This document shows, in pieces, positions 8,993-17,183 of a stretch of DNA of 64,000 bases (position 1 is its first letter; the number at the start of each line of letters is the position of its first letter). Made by a program: the position numbers and the translations under genes. The notes beneath the pieces were generated by a model. It made no database searches. It saw only the letters and a program-made list of their open reading frames with translations, and was not told where the DNA came from. Source of the DNA: Rhodobacteraceae bacterium Araon29 (GTDB lineage Bacteria > Pseudomonadota > Alphaproteobacteria > Rhodobacterales > Rhodobacteraceae); the NCBI GenBank assembly GCA_039640505.1, contig CP046865.1, forward strand, positions 3,029,501 to 3,093,500, in the 5' to 3' direction.

Positions 8993-10414
8993 TCAGCTTT
9001 GCGGCTTTTGCACTTTGAACGCGTCGGGAATTGGCATGCGGTTAAAGGCATCCAGTCCGGCAATTTTATAGGCTTCGGCCAAAGTCGGATAATTAAAGGT
9101 GTTTTCGACGAAATAATCCACAGTGCCTTTGAGGTTCAGCACCGCCTGGGCAATATGAATAAGCTCGGTGGCGCCTTCGCCCACAATCTGCACCCCCAGC
9201 AGGCGGCGGGTTTTAAGGCTGACCAGCATTTTCACCATGCCATGTTCAAGCCCCATAATATGCCCGCGCGAGGTTTCGCGAAACCGGCCGATACCCACTT
9301 CATAGGGAATGCCGCGGCGCTGGATTTCCTCTTCCGACATGCCGCAGGTGGATATTTCCGGCACTGAATAAATCCCGTAGGGAAACCATGGGCTTTCCTT
9401 CAAGGTGGGCGTGTCCAGCGCATGGCAGGCGGCAATCCGGCCCTGCTGCAGCGATGTCGAGGCCAGCGACGGATGACCGATCACATCGCCGGTGGCATAA
9501 ATATGCGGCACTGCGGTTTGATAGGTTTTGCGGTCAACTTCGATCCGGCCGCGGTGGTCAGTTTCAAGCCCCACCGCTTTGAGATTGAGATGCGAGGTCG
9601 CACCCAAACGACCGGCTGCAAAAAGCAGCATTTCCGCGCGCACATGGCGGCGGTTTTTCAAGGCGACCTCGACATGGTCGGGACAGGCCTCAACACTGTC
9701 GATTTCCGATCCCAGCCGCAGATCAACGCCATTTTCGCGGATCTGATGGGAAAACTCGTCGATAGTACGGCGGTCGATAAAATCAAGAAAGGTCTGGCGC
9801 GGTTCAATCAGAGTGACCCGCACATCCAGCGCGGAAAACATGGTGGCATATTCCACCCCGATCACACCGGCGCCAACCACGATCAGGCTGCGCGGAATTT
9901 GCGCCATTTGCAAAAACTCATCGCTGTCAACAACGCTGCTCCTGTTGAACGGCACCCAGTCGGGGCGAAACGTGCGGGTGCCGGTTGCTATAAGGAATTT
10001 ATCGCCGGTGACTTTGGTTTTCTTACCCGCCTTGGTGGCCACTTCAAGCTGGTTGTCGCCCATAAAACGCGCCGCACCCAGCAATGTATCCACATGGTTT
10101 CGGTTAAACTGATGCTCAAGCACATCGACCTGATAATCGAGCGTTTTATGCAGCCGCGATTTAAGATCGTTAGCGCGGATTTCATCCTTGACCCGGTAAG
10201 AGCGCCCGTAAAAGCTGCGCTCGCGCCATCCGCTAAGGTTAAGCACGGTTTCGCGCAGGGTTTTTGACGGAATGGTTCCCGTATGGACCGATACCCCGCC
10301 CAAGCGGTCGTTGCGATCCACCACCAGCACTTTGCGCTTTAACTTGCCCGCCTGAATAGCCGCTGCGCGGCCAGAGGGACCAGACCCGACGATTATGAGG
10401 TCATAATGTGCCAT
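8993..10414 (-). CDS. sthA: Soluble (Si-specific) NAD(P)+ transhydrogenase
   Basis: A 473-residue flavoprotein of the pyridine nucleotide-disulfide oxidoreductase family. It opens 'YDLIIVGSGPSGRAAAIQAG' (FAD ADP-binding loop), has a second glycine loop 'LIVVGAGVIGVEYA' for NAD(P), the 'IYATGDVIG' FAD motif and a C-terminal dimerisation domain with 'TFNYPTLAEAYK'. The redox-active CxxxxC of lipoamide dehydrogenase and related enzymes is replaced by a sequence with no cysteine ('GGVSVHTGTIPSKTL'). That points to SthA/UdhA, which shuttles hydride between NADPH and NAD+ without a disulfide. It lies 3 bases downstream of the formylglutathione hydrolase gene, so the two are co-transcribed. Confidence 0.88.
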   Translation of the reverse strand: MAHYDLIIVGSGPSGRAAAIQAGKLKRKVLVVDRNDRLGGVSVHTGTIPSKTLRETVLNLSGWRERSFYGRSYRVKDEIRANDLKSRLHKTLDYQVDVLEHQFNRNHVDTLLGAARFMGDNQLEVATKAGKKTKVTGDKFLIATGTRTFRPDWVPFNRSSVVDSDEFLQMAQIPRSLIVVGAGVIGVEYATMFSALDVRVTLIEPRQTFLDFIDRRTIDEFSHQIRENGVDLRLGSEIDSVEACPDHVEVALKNRRHVRAEMLLFAAGRLGATSHLNLKAVGLETDHRGRIEVDRKTYQTAVPHIYATGDVIGHPSLASTSLQQGRIAACHALDTPTLKESPWFPYGIYSVPEISTCGMSEEEIQRRGIPYEVGIGRFRETSRGHIMGLEHGMVKMLVSLKTRRLLGVQIVGEGATELIHIAQAVLNLKGTVDYFVENTFNYPTLAEAYKIAGLDAFNRMPIPDAFKVQKPQS

Positions 10415-10417
10415 GAT

Positions 10418-11251
10418 CTAGTCTTTATAGAGCGCTTCGGCGTGAAACGCGATATGGTCATCCATAAAGCTGGCGACAAAAAAGTAACTGTGGTCATAGC
10501 CCGGCTGCAAACGCAAAACCGCAGGTTGCCGCCGCGCAGCCACGGCCCGCGCCATAGCCTCGGTGCCCAAAAGGGCGCCAAATTGATCTTTGGTTCCGGT
10601 ATCAATCATCAACGGGCCATCAAATCCCTGCTTTTCCATCAGTTGCGCGGCATCATACGGCTGCCAACGGCTTTCGTCCGAACCCAGATAGGCAGTGAGC
10701 TGCTTGCGGCCCCACTCCGTTGCAGTCGGGTTGCAGATCGGTGCAAAGGCCGACACCGAGCGAAACCGGCCAGGCAAGCCCATTGCCAGGGTCAAGGCGC
10801 CATGCCCGCCCATGGAATGGCCACTGATGGATTGCCGCGCAGGATCAAGCGCGAAGTTTTCAAACAGCAACGCGGGCAGCTCATCGGCAATGTAATCCCA
10901 CATTTGATAGTGCGGCGCCCAGGGGCTTTGGGTGGCATTGACATAAAATCCCGCGCCCTGCCCTAAATCATAGGCCTCATCATCGGCCACACCTTCACCG
11001 CGCGGCGAGGTGTCGGGAAAAACCAAGGCAATGCCCTGCTCGGCCGCCCATGCCTGTGCCCCGGCTTTCACCATCGCATTTTCATGGGTGCATGTCAGGC
11101 CTGATAAATACCAAAGCAGCGGAACCGGACCTTCATTGACCTCTTGCGGCAGAAATAGCCCAAAGGTCATATTGCAATTGCACCGCTCTGAGCGGTGTTG
11201 GTAGACCCCCTGCACACCGCCAAAACATTTGTTTTCTGAAATGGTTTCCAC
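10418..11251 (-). CDS. fghA: S-formylglutathione hydrolase
   Basis: A 277-residue esterase-D-type hydrolase that cleaves S-formylglutathione to formate and glutathione, the second step of glutathione-dependent formaldehyde oxidation. Family motifs are present: 'YLSGLTCTHENAMVKAG', the nucleophile 'SGHSMGGHGALT', the acid in 'DTGTKDQF' and the histidine in 'GYDHSYFF'. The start codon is GTG at 11251 with AAAGGAAC upstream; the family's usual N-terminus ('METISENKCFGG') begins there. It is followed after 3 bases by sthA. No glutathione-dependent formaldehyde dehydrogenase is in the window. Confidence 0.93.
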   Translation of the reverse strand: METISENKCFGGVQGVYQHRSERCNCNMTFGLFLPQEVNEGPVPLLWYLSGLTCTHENAMVKAGAQAWAAEQGIALVFPDTSPRGEGVADDEAYDLGQGAGFYVNATQSPWAPHYQMWDYIADELPALLFENFALDPARQSISGHSMGGHGALTLAMGLPGRFRSVSAFAPICNPTATEWGRKQLTAYLGSDESRWQPYDAAQLMEKQGFDGPLMIDTGTKDQFGALLGTEAMARAVAARRQPAVLRLQPGYDHSYFFVASFMDDHIAFHAEALYKD

Positions 11252-11386
11252 TGCTATGTTCCTTTTGCCAAACGTCTGTTGTGGCTAGCGCAAAAGCCCT
11301 GCACCCCACAAGAGCCATTCGCGACATATTACTGGTTGGATAGGTCACTGGGTCCACCCCCAAGAAGCCATGCCCAATGCACCCGC

Positions 11387-12313
11387 CTACGCCAGCAGCC
11401 AGCTCATCACCAATGAAACGGTTACGATACTTCCCAGCGTGGACATTAAAATTGAGGCTGAGACCCGCTGCGGGGCAACATTGTAGTGCTGCGCCAGAAT
11501 ATAGATATTGCCAGCCACCGGCAGGGCCGCCGCCGCAATCATCACCGAGGCCGCATAGGGTTCAACCGCAAACAGCAACAGCGCACTGGCAGCAACTGCA
11601 GCCGGGTGCACCACCAGTTTGACCACCGACAGCCAAATTGCGAACTGCGCCCGCTCAGCGGATTTACCAGCCAGCGAGGCGCCAATGGCAAACAGCGCCC
11701 CGGGGCAGGCCGCAGCGCCCAGTAAAATCACAAACTCACTGAGCGGATCAGGCATCGGCAATTTTGCCGCCGACCAAAAAAGTCCAAGTGAAATTGACAC
11801 AATCATGGGGTTTTTGAGCAGGCCGATAAACACTGTGCGCAGGGTTGCCAGCCGCATCCTACCATCGCGAGAGGCTTCGATGAAAATCACAATCAGCGAG
11901 CTAAAGACAATCAGATCAACTGCCAGAACCAGCATTACATAGCCCACAGCCTCGGGGCCCAAAAGCATGGCCAGCATCGGGATGCCCAAAAAGCCAACAT
12001 TGCCAATCACCCCGCATTGCGCTTCGACCGCCGCTTCGGCCAGCGGCACGCGCCGTAGCAGCGCAAAGCTGATCGCCATCAGATAAATTGACCCGGTGGC
12101 CAGCAGGTAGGCAAAGATAAAGTTCCACTGCAGAAGCGCGCCCAAAGACAAGCTAGATGAAAACCGGAAAAGCATGGCCGACAGGGCAAAGTAAAACACG
12201 AATTTGGTCAGATAAGCGGTGGCTTCGGCTGTGAACATGCCGCGCCGCACAGCGAAATACCCCAGCCCGATTATGGCAAAAAATGGGATGGTTTTGAAGA
12301 AAATAGCGATCAT
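11387..12313 (-). CDS. AEC family transporter (auxin efflux carrier type)
   Basis: A 308-residue membrane protein with about ten transmembrane segments in two five-helix halves, matching the AEC/PIN-like family of malonate, malate or other organic anion transporters. Recognisable parts are 'IFFKTIPFFAIIGLGYFAVR' at the start, 'GVIGNVGFLGIPML' mid-protein and 'ALPVAGNIYILAQHYN' with the broken helix near the C-terminus. The frame extends another 78 codons upstream, but those overlap the end of the broken mbfA gene in a different frame. The ATG at 12313 gives the standard N-terminus. Confidence 0.87.
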   Translation of the reverse strand: MIAIFFKTIPFFAIIGLGYFAVRRGMFTAEATAYLTKFVFYFALSAMLFRFSSSLSLGALLQWNFIFAYLLATGSIYLMAISFALLRRVPLAEAAVEAQCGVIGNVGFLGIPMLAMLLGPEAVGYVMLVLAVDLIVFSSLIVIFIEASRDGRMRLATLRTVFIGLLKNPMIVSISLGLFWSAAKLPMPDPLSEFVILLGAAACPGALFAIGASLAGKSAERAQFAIWLSVVKLVVHPAAVAASALLLFAVEPYAASVMIAAAALPVAGNIYILAQHYNVAPQRVSASILMSTLGSIVTVSLVMSWLLA

Positions 12314-12372
12314 AATTTTAGGCTTATCAGGTGGCCGTGCAAGGTCAATTGAAATCATGGCATAAGCCAAGT

Positions 12373-13401
12373 TTATCCGGCCGCGGCCGGCAGATTGGTT
12401 TTTGAGTATTTGAGCAAAAGAAAAGCCTGATGGTTGCCAATAAGTAGCCCAGTGGCAAACACCAGCGCGCCGCCCTGAACAACTTGCAATGCCGCGCGGA
12501 AAAATGGTGTTTCCATATAGCGGTTCTGAACCCAGGCAATGACCCAAAGTTCCAAAAATACCACAATAAAGGCAGTGCTGTTTGTAGTTTGAATATCTGC
12601 GATAAAATACGGCAGGGCATGGCCCAAGCCGCCGATTATTGTAATCACCCCGGCCGCCAGACCGCGTTTTATCGGCGAGCCGCGACCTCAGATTGCCCCA
12701 TCATCGGAGGCCGCTTCGGTAAAGCCCATAGATATTCCCGCACCAAACGAGGCGGCAAGGTCGACCAGAAACGTTGCTTCGCTGCTTTGGGTGGCAAAAG
12801 CGGCGGCAAAAATACGCGCCAGGGTGGAAACCGACCTATCTATCAGACCGGCCAGCGCCGGCTGTATGCAAGTGAGGATAAACTGGCGTCTGGCAGGCAT
12901 GTCTTCGCCGCTTGCATGCGCGCCGGTCAGATGCGTGTTTTCAAGAGGCAGCGCGGCGGCATGATGCGCCGCTTCGCTGTCCGCTAAATCGGCCAGTAAC
13001 CGCCGGGTTGCCGCATCTGAGCAGCGCTGCGCCGCGGCCAGATAAAACCGCTCTGCGCGTTGCTTCATTGCAGCGGCTTCGGCGCGGATGCATTCAAGGG
13101 AAAGGTTTTGCATTAACCAAATTGGTTTTCAATCATAATAGCCAGCCACATGATCGCGGCGCAGCAGCGGGATATGATCCCCAAAGCGGCGGATATGCAG
13201 ATCAATCAATTTCTGACCGTGACTGCGCTCTTTTGCAGCCATGCCATTAAACACCACCGCGCTTGCTGGATACGCGGCGCGCAAATGCGCTGCAAAGCTG
13301 CCAAAAATACGGCTATCCTCTTCTTCTGACGAGATTGCCAAGGTGAGAATTTCCTGCTCGGAGAGGGTGCTGAATAGGCGCCGGTGGGTAATAAATCACA
13401 T
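12373..13401 (-). pseudogene. mbfA: Broken mbfA (rubrerythrin-VIT1 membrane ferritin)
   Basis: One continuous frame of about 343 codons matches MbfA, an inner-membrane iron/manganese exporter with an N-terminal ferritin-like domain and a C-terminal VIT1/CCC1 domain. The frame is cut by three in-frame TGA codons: right after the ATG (13396-13398), between 'HVAGYYD' and 'KPIWLMQNL' (13129-13131), and between 'AASDDGAI' and 'GRGSPIKRG' (12688-12690). No frameshift is needed across the whole length. Ferritin-like residues ('AISSEEEDSR', ExxH) remain, but conserved glycine and proline positions in the VIT1 part are changed ('[13 protein letters not shown]', 'FLVDLAAS'), suggesting relaxed selection. 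The C-terminus runs past the expected end into a dispersed repeat. Neighbouring genes use TGA as a real stop, so recoding is unlikely. Confidence 0.85.
12403..12425 (-). repeat. Dispersed motif TTTGCTCAAATACTCA (single copy)
   Basis: On the minus strand this 23-base stretch reads CTTTTCTTTTG, then CTCAAATACTCA. It closely matches both arms of the inverted repeat at 17087-17176. It lies at the 3' end of the mbfA remnant and supplies the last codons of its open frame. Confidence 0.6.
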
Positions 13402-13501
13402 CTGTTCCCCGATCAAAATATATCTTATCGTGGTTTTATAGAGCGCCGCCTGTCAAGGCCTCTGGCAGCCATCACGGCCCGGTTTAACCAAGCCTATCAG
13501 T

Positions 13502-13996
13502 TTAAAGCTGGCGATGCATAACCAGCGCGTCTATGAGCCCAAGCGCCGGATGCTGAAACGCCTGCGGCAGGCGGCCCACCTCGGCAAAGCCACAGCTTTG
13601 CCACAGGTGAATGGCCCCAGCATTGCTGGCCAGCACAAAGTTAAACTGCATAGCGCTATAGCCGGCAGATTTGGCGGTCTTGAGCGCATGTTCAAGCATG
13701 GTTCGGGCGATGCCCTGACCGCGGGACTGGGGGTGCGTGACAAAGCCGCAATTGCACACATGCGCGCCGCCGCCAGGGTAATTGGGGCGCATGTAATAGC
13801 TGCCCACAGCCTGATCCAGACGCATCGCAAGATAGGCGGTTTTACCCTCTCCGGTCCAATAGTGCAGAGCTGCGCTTTTGCTGATATCGCGGTCCACTGC
13901 ATAGCTGTCGCCGGCGTGAAACGCGGGCTGCAATATGGCCCAGAGGGCTGCGCCATCCTGTAGGTTGGCCGGGCGCAGCGTTAGGGCACCGTTCAT
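13502..13996 (-). CDS. GNAT family N-acetyltransferase
   Basis: A 164-residue GNAT-fold protein. It begins 'LTLRPANLQDGAALW' (beta1-alpha1). The acetyl-CoA binding segment 'THPQSRGQGIARTML' matches the Q/R-x-x-G-x-G/A pyrophosphate loop, and 'ASNAGAIHLWQSCGFAEVGR' is the typical motif B with the aromatic-Gly-Phe turn. Acceptor substrate unknown. The start codon overlaps the stop of the ClpP-like gene by 4 bases, so the two are translationally coupled. Confidence 0.88.
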   Translation of the reverse strand: MNGALTLRPANLQDGAALWAILQPAFHAGDSYAVDRDISKSAALHYWTGEGKTAYLAMRLDQAVGSYYMRPNYPGGGAHVCNCGFVTHPQSRGQGIARTMLEHALKTAKSAGYSAMQFNFVLASNAGAIHLWQSCGFAEVGRLPQAFQHPALGLIDALVMHRQL

Positions 13997-14574
13997 GTGA
14001 GTTGATCGACAGACCGGATCACCTGATGCACCAGACCATAGTCCAGTGCCGCCTCAGTGGTGAGCCAGAAATCGCGTTGGGTATCTTGGGCAATTCGGGC
14101 TTTGCTTTGACCTGTTGCAGCGGCAAAAATATCTTCGAAACGGTCGCGCATCTGGCGGATTTGTTCAGCCTGAATTTCCATATCCGAGGCCTGCCCGCCG
14201 ATACCCCCGCTTGGCTGGTGCAGCAAGAACCGGGTATTGGGTAGACAATAGCGGTCTTTGAGCGCCGCGCCCACAAAGATCAGCGCACCCGCACTTGCCA
14301 CCCAGCCGCTGCCAATGGTGCGTACCTTGGGGCGAATAAACTGGATCATATCATGCACCATGTCACCCGATTCGACATGCCCGCCGGGCGAACTAATGAT
14401 AAGGTTGATCGGTGCATCGCCATCTTCGGCCAGTGCCAGTAGCTGTTTGACCACCCGCTGCGCCAAAAGATGGTTGATTTCTCCGGCCACAATCACTGTG
14501 CGGCTTTGAAAAAACCGGGCCTCTAGAACATTGTTTGATTGGTTGTCCTTGGACCCTTTTTGTTTGTCTGTCAT
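13993..14574 (-). CDS. clpP: ClpP-like serine peptidase subunit
   Basis: A 193-residue ClpP-family peptidase. The triad is readable: Ser94 in 'GWVASAGA', His119 in 'LLHQPSGG', Asp164 in 'DTQRDFW', followed by the conserved 'EAALDYGLV' segment. Such subunits form tetradecameric barrels fed by Clp ATPases. 'SSPGGHVESGDMV' matches the substrate-binding strand of ClpP. The elbow is ASAG rather than the usual ASMG, and no clpX or ATPase gene is adjacent, so this is probably an accessory paralogue instead of the main ClpP. The frame extends to a TTG at 14580, but the ATG at 14574 sits 7 bases after AAGGAAGGG. Confidence 0.85.
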   Translation of the reverse strand: MTDKQKGSKDNQSNNVLEARFFQSRTVIVAGEINHLLAQRVVKQLLALAEDGDAPINLIISSPGGHVESGDMVHDMIQFIRPKVRTIGSGWVASAGALIFVGAALKDRYCLPNTRFLLHQPSGGIGGQASDMEIQAEQIRQMRDRFEDIFAAATGQSKARIAQDTQRDFWLTTEAALDYGLVHQVIRSVDQLT

Positions 14575-14643
14575 TTGCAATCCCTTCCTTTGACACCGGT
14601 CGATAGTCTGCGGCAGATATGAGGGGTTGTCAAACTTGGGCGA

Positions 14644-14665
14644 CCAGTAGAAACATCCCTACTGG
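14644..14665. other. Short inverted repeat CCAGTAG...CTACTGG
   Basis: A perfect 7-bp palindromic stem with an 8-base loop lies between the cytochrome c' and ClpP-like genes, 3' of one and 5' of the other. No T tract follows on either strand, so it is either a weak terminator or a regulator site for the clpP promoter (TTGACA, minus strand, 14629-14634). Confidence 0.35.
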
Positions 14666-14686
14666 CCAATAGACTTATATAGAAAA

Positions 14687-15118
14687 CTATTTGGTCCGAT
14701 ACATCCGATGACAGGATTTACAGCCAGCACCAATTGCGGCAAGGCCGGCGCCAAGCCCGTCGGGAGAGCCTGTATCAAGAGATTGCACCGCTGCGGTAAA
14801 AGCCTCTGATTTGGCCAGAAAATCATCCCAATTCGTCCAGATTTCCGGTGCAGCGCCTGACGCTGTTTCGGTCACATTTTCAGTGAATTTCTCTGGTACA
14901 TCTTGCGCAAGAGCAAGCAAAACCATTTTGGCCTCGGCGGCATCTTCGGCATCAAAGTCCAAACTGCCGCGCGCCATGCGCGAAATCAAAGACAGCGGAG
15001 CTTTGAAATCCGTCATCAGGATCATCCTGGCTTTCACCACCTCAGAGGTGACGTTGGCATGCGCAAAAGACAGCGTAGCCAAAAACATAAGGGCAAAGGT
15101 CAGCAGAATTTTTTTCAT
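14687..15118 (-). CDS. Cytochrome c' family protein (periplasmic)
   Basis: A 143-residue protein with an N-terminal signal peptide (about residues 1-22, cut near 'SFAHA'). A single C-terminal haem-binding motif C-K-S-C-H is formed by Cys133, Cys136 and His137, seven residues before the end. This arrangement defines class II cytochromes c', four-helix bundles with a five-coordinate haem that bind NO or CO. The N-terminal part has 'VTSEVVKARMILMTDF' and 'MARGSLDFD', matching helix A and the following turn. It is likely periplasmic and may buffer nitric oxide. No nitrite or NO reductase gene is in the window. Confidence 0.88.
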   Translation of the reverse strand: MKKILLTFALMFLATLSFAHANVTSEVVKARMILMTDFKAPLSLISRMARGSLDFDAEDAAEAKMVLLALAQDVPEKFTENVTETASGAAPEIWTNWDDFLAKSEAFTAAVQSLDTGSPDGLGAGLAAIGAGCKSCHRMYRTK

Positions 15119-15385
15119 AACTGGCTCCCGTTGGGCTGAGCGTTGGTGATCTTTGGTCGGTTCAATAAATATAGGAACAATTGAGCAGAAGGAAAGCCTG
15201 AACGCACCTGTAGCCGCGCACGCTATTTTTTGAATACATAAAATAGGTTTTCGGAATATGCGGAAGTCCGACCACTTATTACTAGGGCTTCTTAGCGTGC
15301 CAATGCGCGGCGCGGCCGTTCGATTTCAAAGGTCTTCAAATCCTCTTGGAATTACGCTCGACTCGCTGTGATAAAAACATTAAAA

Positions 15386-15400
15386 GAACAAAGTAAGAAC
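15386..15400. promoter_or_regulatory. LexA SOS box, GAAC-N7-GAAC
   Basis: GAACAAAGTAAGAAC is an exact match to the direct-repeat LexA operator of alphaproteobacteria (GAACN7GAAC). It lies 22 bases before the proposed imuB ATG at 15422, where a repressor would block transcription. It also shows that the longer frame starting at 15368 is not the real start, since the operator would fall inside the coding region. Confidence 0.85.
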
Positions 15401-15421
15401 ATTTCTTTTGCCGAGTGTAAA

Positions 15422-17074
15422 ATGCCCCATCGCCGTATTATGTGTATCTGGTTTCCCCGTCTTGGAGCAGAGCGCCTTTTGCGCCTTGAGCGCCAAACCA
15501 CTGAGGCCCCTTTTGCAGTGGTTCAGGATGATGCCCAACGGCAGGTTTTATGGTCGCTGTGCACGGCGGCCAGCACGATGGGGCTACAACGTGGCCAACC
15601 GCTGCGCGATGCACAAGCCATGTGCCCCTCCCTACGCACTCGGCGGCGCAACCCGCATGCTGAACGGCAATTTTTACGCACCCTTGGTCGCTGGGCGGGG
15701 AAATTCAGCCCTTGGGTGGCACTAGAAGACCCCAACAGCCTAATGCTGGATATCACCGGGTGCGCACATCTTTTTGGCGGCGAACAAGCCCTGATAGGGC
15801 AGCTCACCACTGATTGTAATGCGCTTGGGTTGAGCACACATATAGGACTGGCGGACACCAAAGGCGCGGCTTGGGCTTTGGCCCATTATGGCAAAGGCAG
15901 CGCGCCACCTGACCGCAGTGGGGATGCCATTGATCAAGAGGCTCGCGCGACCCGCTCACGCGCTGCCAAACGCTACGGCCAGCCCCCAGATATGTGGTCA
16001 GAGGGTGGTGATAGAGCGGCCAACACCCACCATATCGCCCCTGTCGGCAGCGCCCACAGCGCCCTGCGCGAACTGCCGGTGGCCGCATTGCGGATCACTC
16101 CGGCCTTAACGGCAACCCTGAACCGCTTAGGGTTGCGGCACATTGGTGAGCTTAGCGGCCAGCCGCGCGCGGCGCTGGCGCGCAGGTTTGGCAAGGCCCT
16201 GGTGCAACGCTTAGATCAGGCTTTGGGAAGCACCCATGAGCCGATTTGCCCGCTGCGCGCACCAACCTGCTTTGCAGTGCGGCTCAGCCTGCCAGACCCG
16301 ATCGGACTGCGCGATGATATCATTGCCGCCCTCGATCGGCTTTTGCCACGTTTGTGCCAGCACTTGAAAGCACAGTCCCAAGGGGCCCGGAACATTCGGC
16401 TGGAAGCCTTTCGCAGCGATGCCACCATGGATAGCATCGAAATTGGTCTGGCACGCCCTAGCGATACCCCAGAGCGGATCTGGCCGATCCTGATGATGAA
16501 ACTAGACAATCTCGAAGCCGGCTTTGGCATTGATCTTCTGCGGCTTGAAGCCACCCGCACCGAAGCGCTGCACAGCACCGTGCTCACGGGCCACCTTGGT
16601 GCAGGGCAGCACACCCAGCAGCAAAAGGAAAACCCGCATCTGATAGCAGATCTGATCGGGCGGATCGGGGCCAGGATTGGGTTAGAGCGGATCACCCGCC
16701 ACCATCCAGCCAATAGCTATATCCCCGAAAAAAGCCACCAAACGCTTGCGGCAGCCTGGTCCGAGCCCGCTAAAAGCTGGGCCAAATCCCGCCTCAAGCG
16801 ACCCGTGGTTTTATGGCGACCAGAGCCGATAAACGACCTTCAAAAAATGCAGCTTCCCAGCCTGTTTCGCTGGCGCGGCCGCCCAATGACCGCAATCGCG
16901 TATCACGGCCCCGAGCGCATTGCGCCCGAATGGTGGCTAGAAGATCCCAACTGGCGCAGCGGCGTGCGCGACTATTGGCAAGTGACCTGCGCCGAGGGCG
17001 ATAAGCTTTGGCTGTTCTTTGCCCATGGCGCGGCTATATCTGGCGGCTGGTTTTGCCATGGCAGCTTTGCCTGA
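15422..17074 (+). CDS. imuB: ImuB, Y-family polymerase-like mutasome protein
   Basis: A 550-residue DNA polymerase Y-family homologue. It begins 'RRIMCIWFPRLGAERLLRL', where the usual catalytic DxD of DinB is replaced, and keeps 'SLMLDITGCAHLFGGEQAL' and the helix-hairpin-helix segment 'NRLGLRHIGELSGQPRAAL'. This is ImuB, the non-catalytic hub that links DnaE2 to the sliding clamp in damage-induced mutagenesis. The C-terminus contains the family's 'PSLFRWRGRPMTAIAYHGPERI' and 'GVRDYWQVTCAEGDKLWLF' segments. A LexA box precedes it. Unusually, neither imuA upstream nor dnaE2 downstream is present: the next gene is convergent. A start at 15422 is chosen over 15368 because of the operator. Confidence 0.88.
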   Translation: MPHRRIMCIWFPRLGAERLLRLERQTTEAPFAVVQDDAQRQVLWSLCTAASTMGLQRGQPLRDAQAMCPSLRTRRRNPHAERQFLRTLGRWAGKFSPWVALEDPNSLMLDITGCAHLFGGEQALIGQLTTDCNALGLSTHIGLADTKGAAWALAHYGKGSAPPDRSGDAIDQEARATRSRAAKRYGQPPDMWSEGGDRAANTHHIAPVGSAHSALRELPVAALRITPALTATLNRLGLRHIGELSGQPRAALARRFGKALVQRLDQALGSTHEPICPLRAPTCFAVRLSLPDPIGLRDDIIAALDRLLPRLCQHLKAQSQGARNIRLEAFRSDATMDSIEIGLARPSDTPERIWPILMMKLDNLEAGFGIDLLRLEATRTEALHSTVLTGHLGAGQHTQQQKENPHLIADLIGRIGARIGLERITRHHPANSYIPEKSHQTLAAAWSEPAKSWAKSRLKRPVVLWRPEPINDLQKMQLPSLFRWRGRPMTAIAYHGPERIAPEWWLEDPNWRSGVRDYWQVTCAEGDKLWLFFAHGAAISGGWFCHGSFA

Positions 17075-17086
17075 CCCGCACTTACA

Positions 17087-17176
17087 TTTTTTCTTTGCCT
17101 AAATACTCACTTTGACAACCACAAGGTCAACAAGCCAAAACGCCGCTTTAATTTGAGTATTTGAACAAAGAAAAAA
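17087..17176. repeat. Inverted repeat between convergent genes, possible terminator
   Basis: Arms at 17087-17109 and 17154-17176 are 23 bases each with 3 mismatches (TTTCTTTG at the outer side, AAATACTCA at the inner side), separated by 44 bases. The outer ends are runs of T and A, so a transcript from either side ends in a U stretch. The position, directly after imuB (+) and before the 3' end of the ureidoglycine aminohydrolase gene (-), suits a two-way terminator. The same sequence occurs singly at 12403. Confidence 0.65.
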
Positions 17177-17183
17177 TCTAGAC

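Noticed and set aside
12373-13401. TGA recoded as Trp or selenocysteine in mbfA
   Set aside because: TGA ends many genes here, often inside ATGA overlaps. One of the three follows the start codon at once, and no SECIS-like structure was recognised.
14629-14634. TTGACA promoter for the ClpP-like gene
   Set aside because: The -35 is perfect, but no clear -10 lies at 16-18 bases, so it is mentioned with the inverted repeat only and not listed as a promoter.
15330-15360. TTCAAATCC-like stretch as a tRNA T-arm
   Set aside because: No acceptor stem or anticodon arm could be folded around it.
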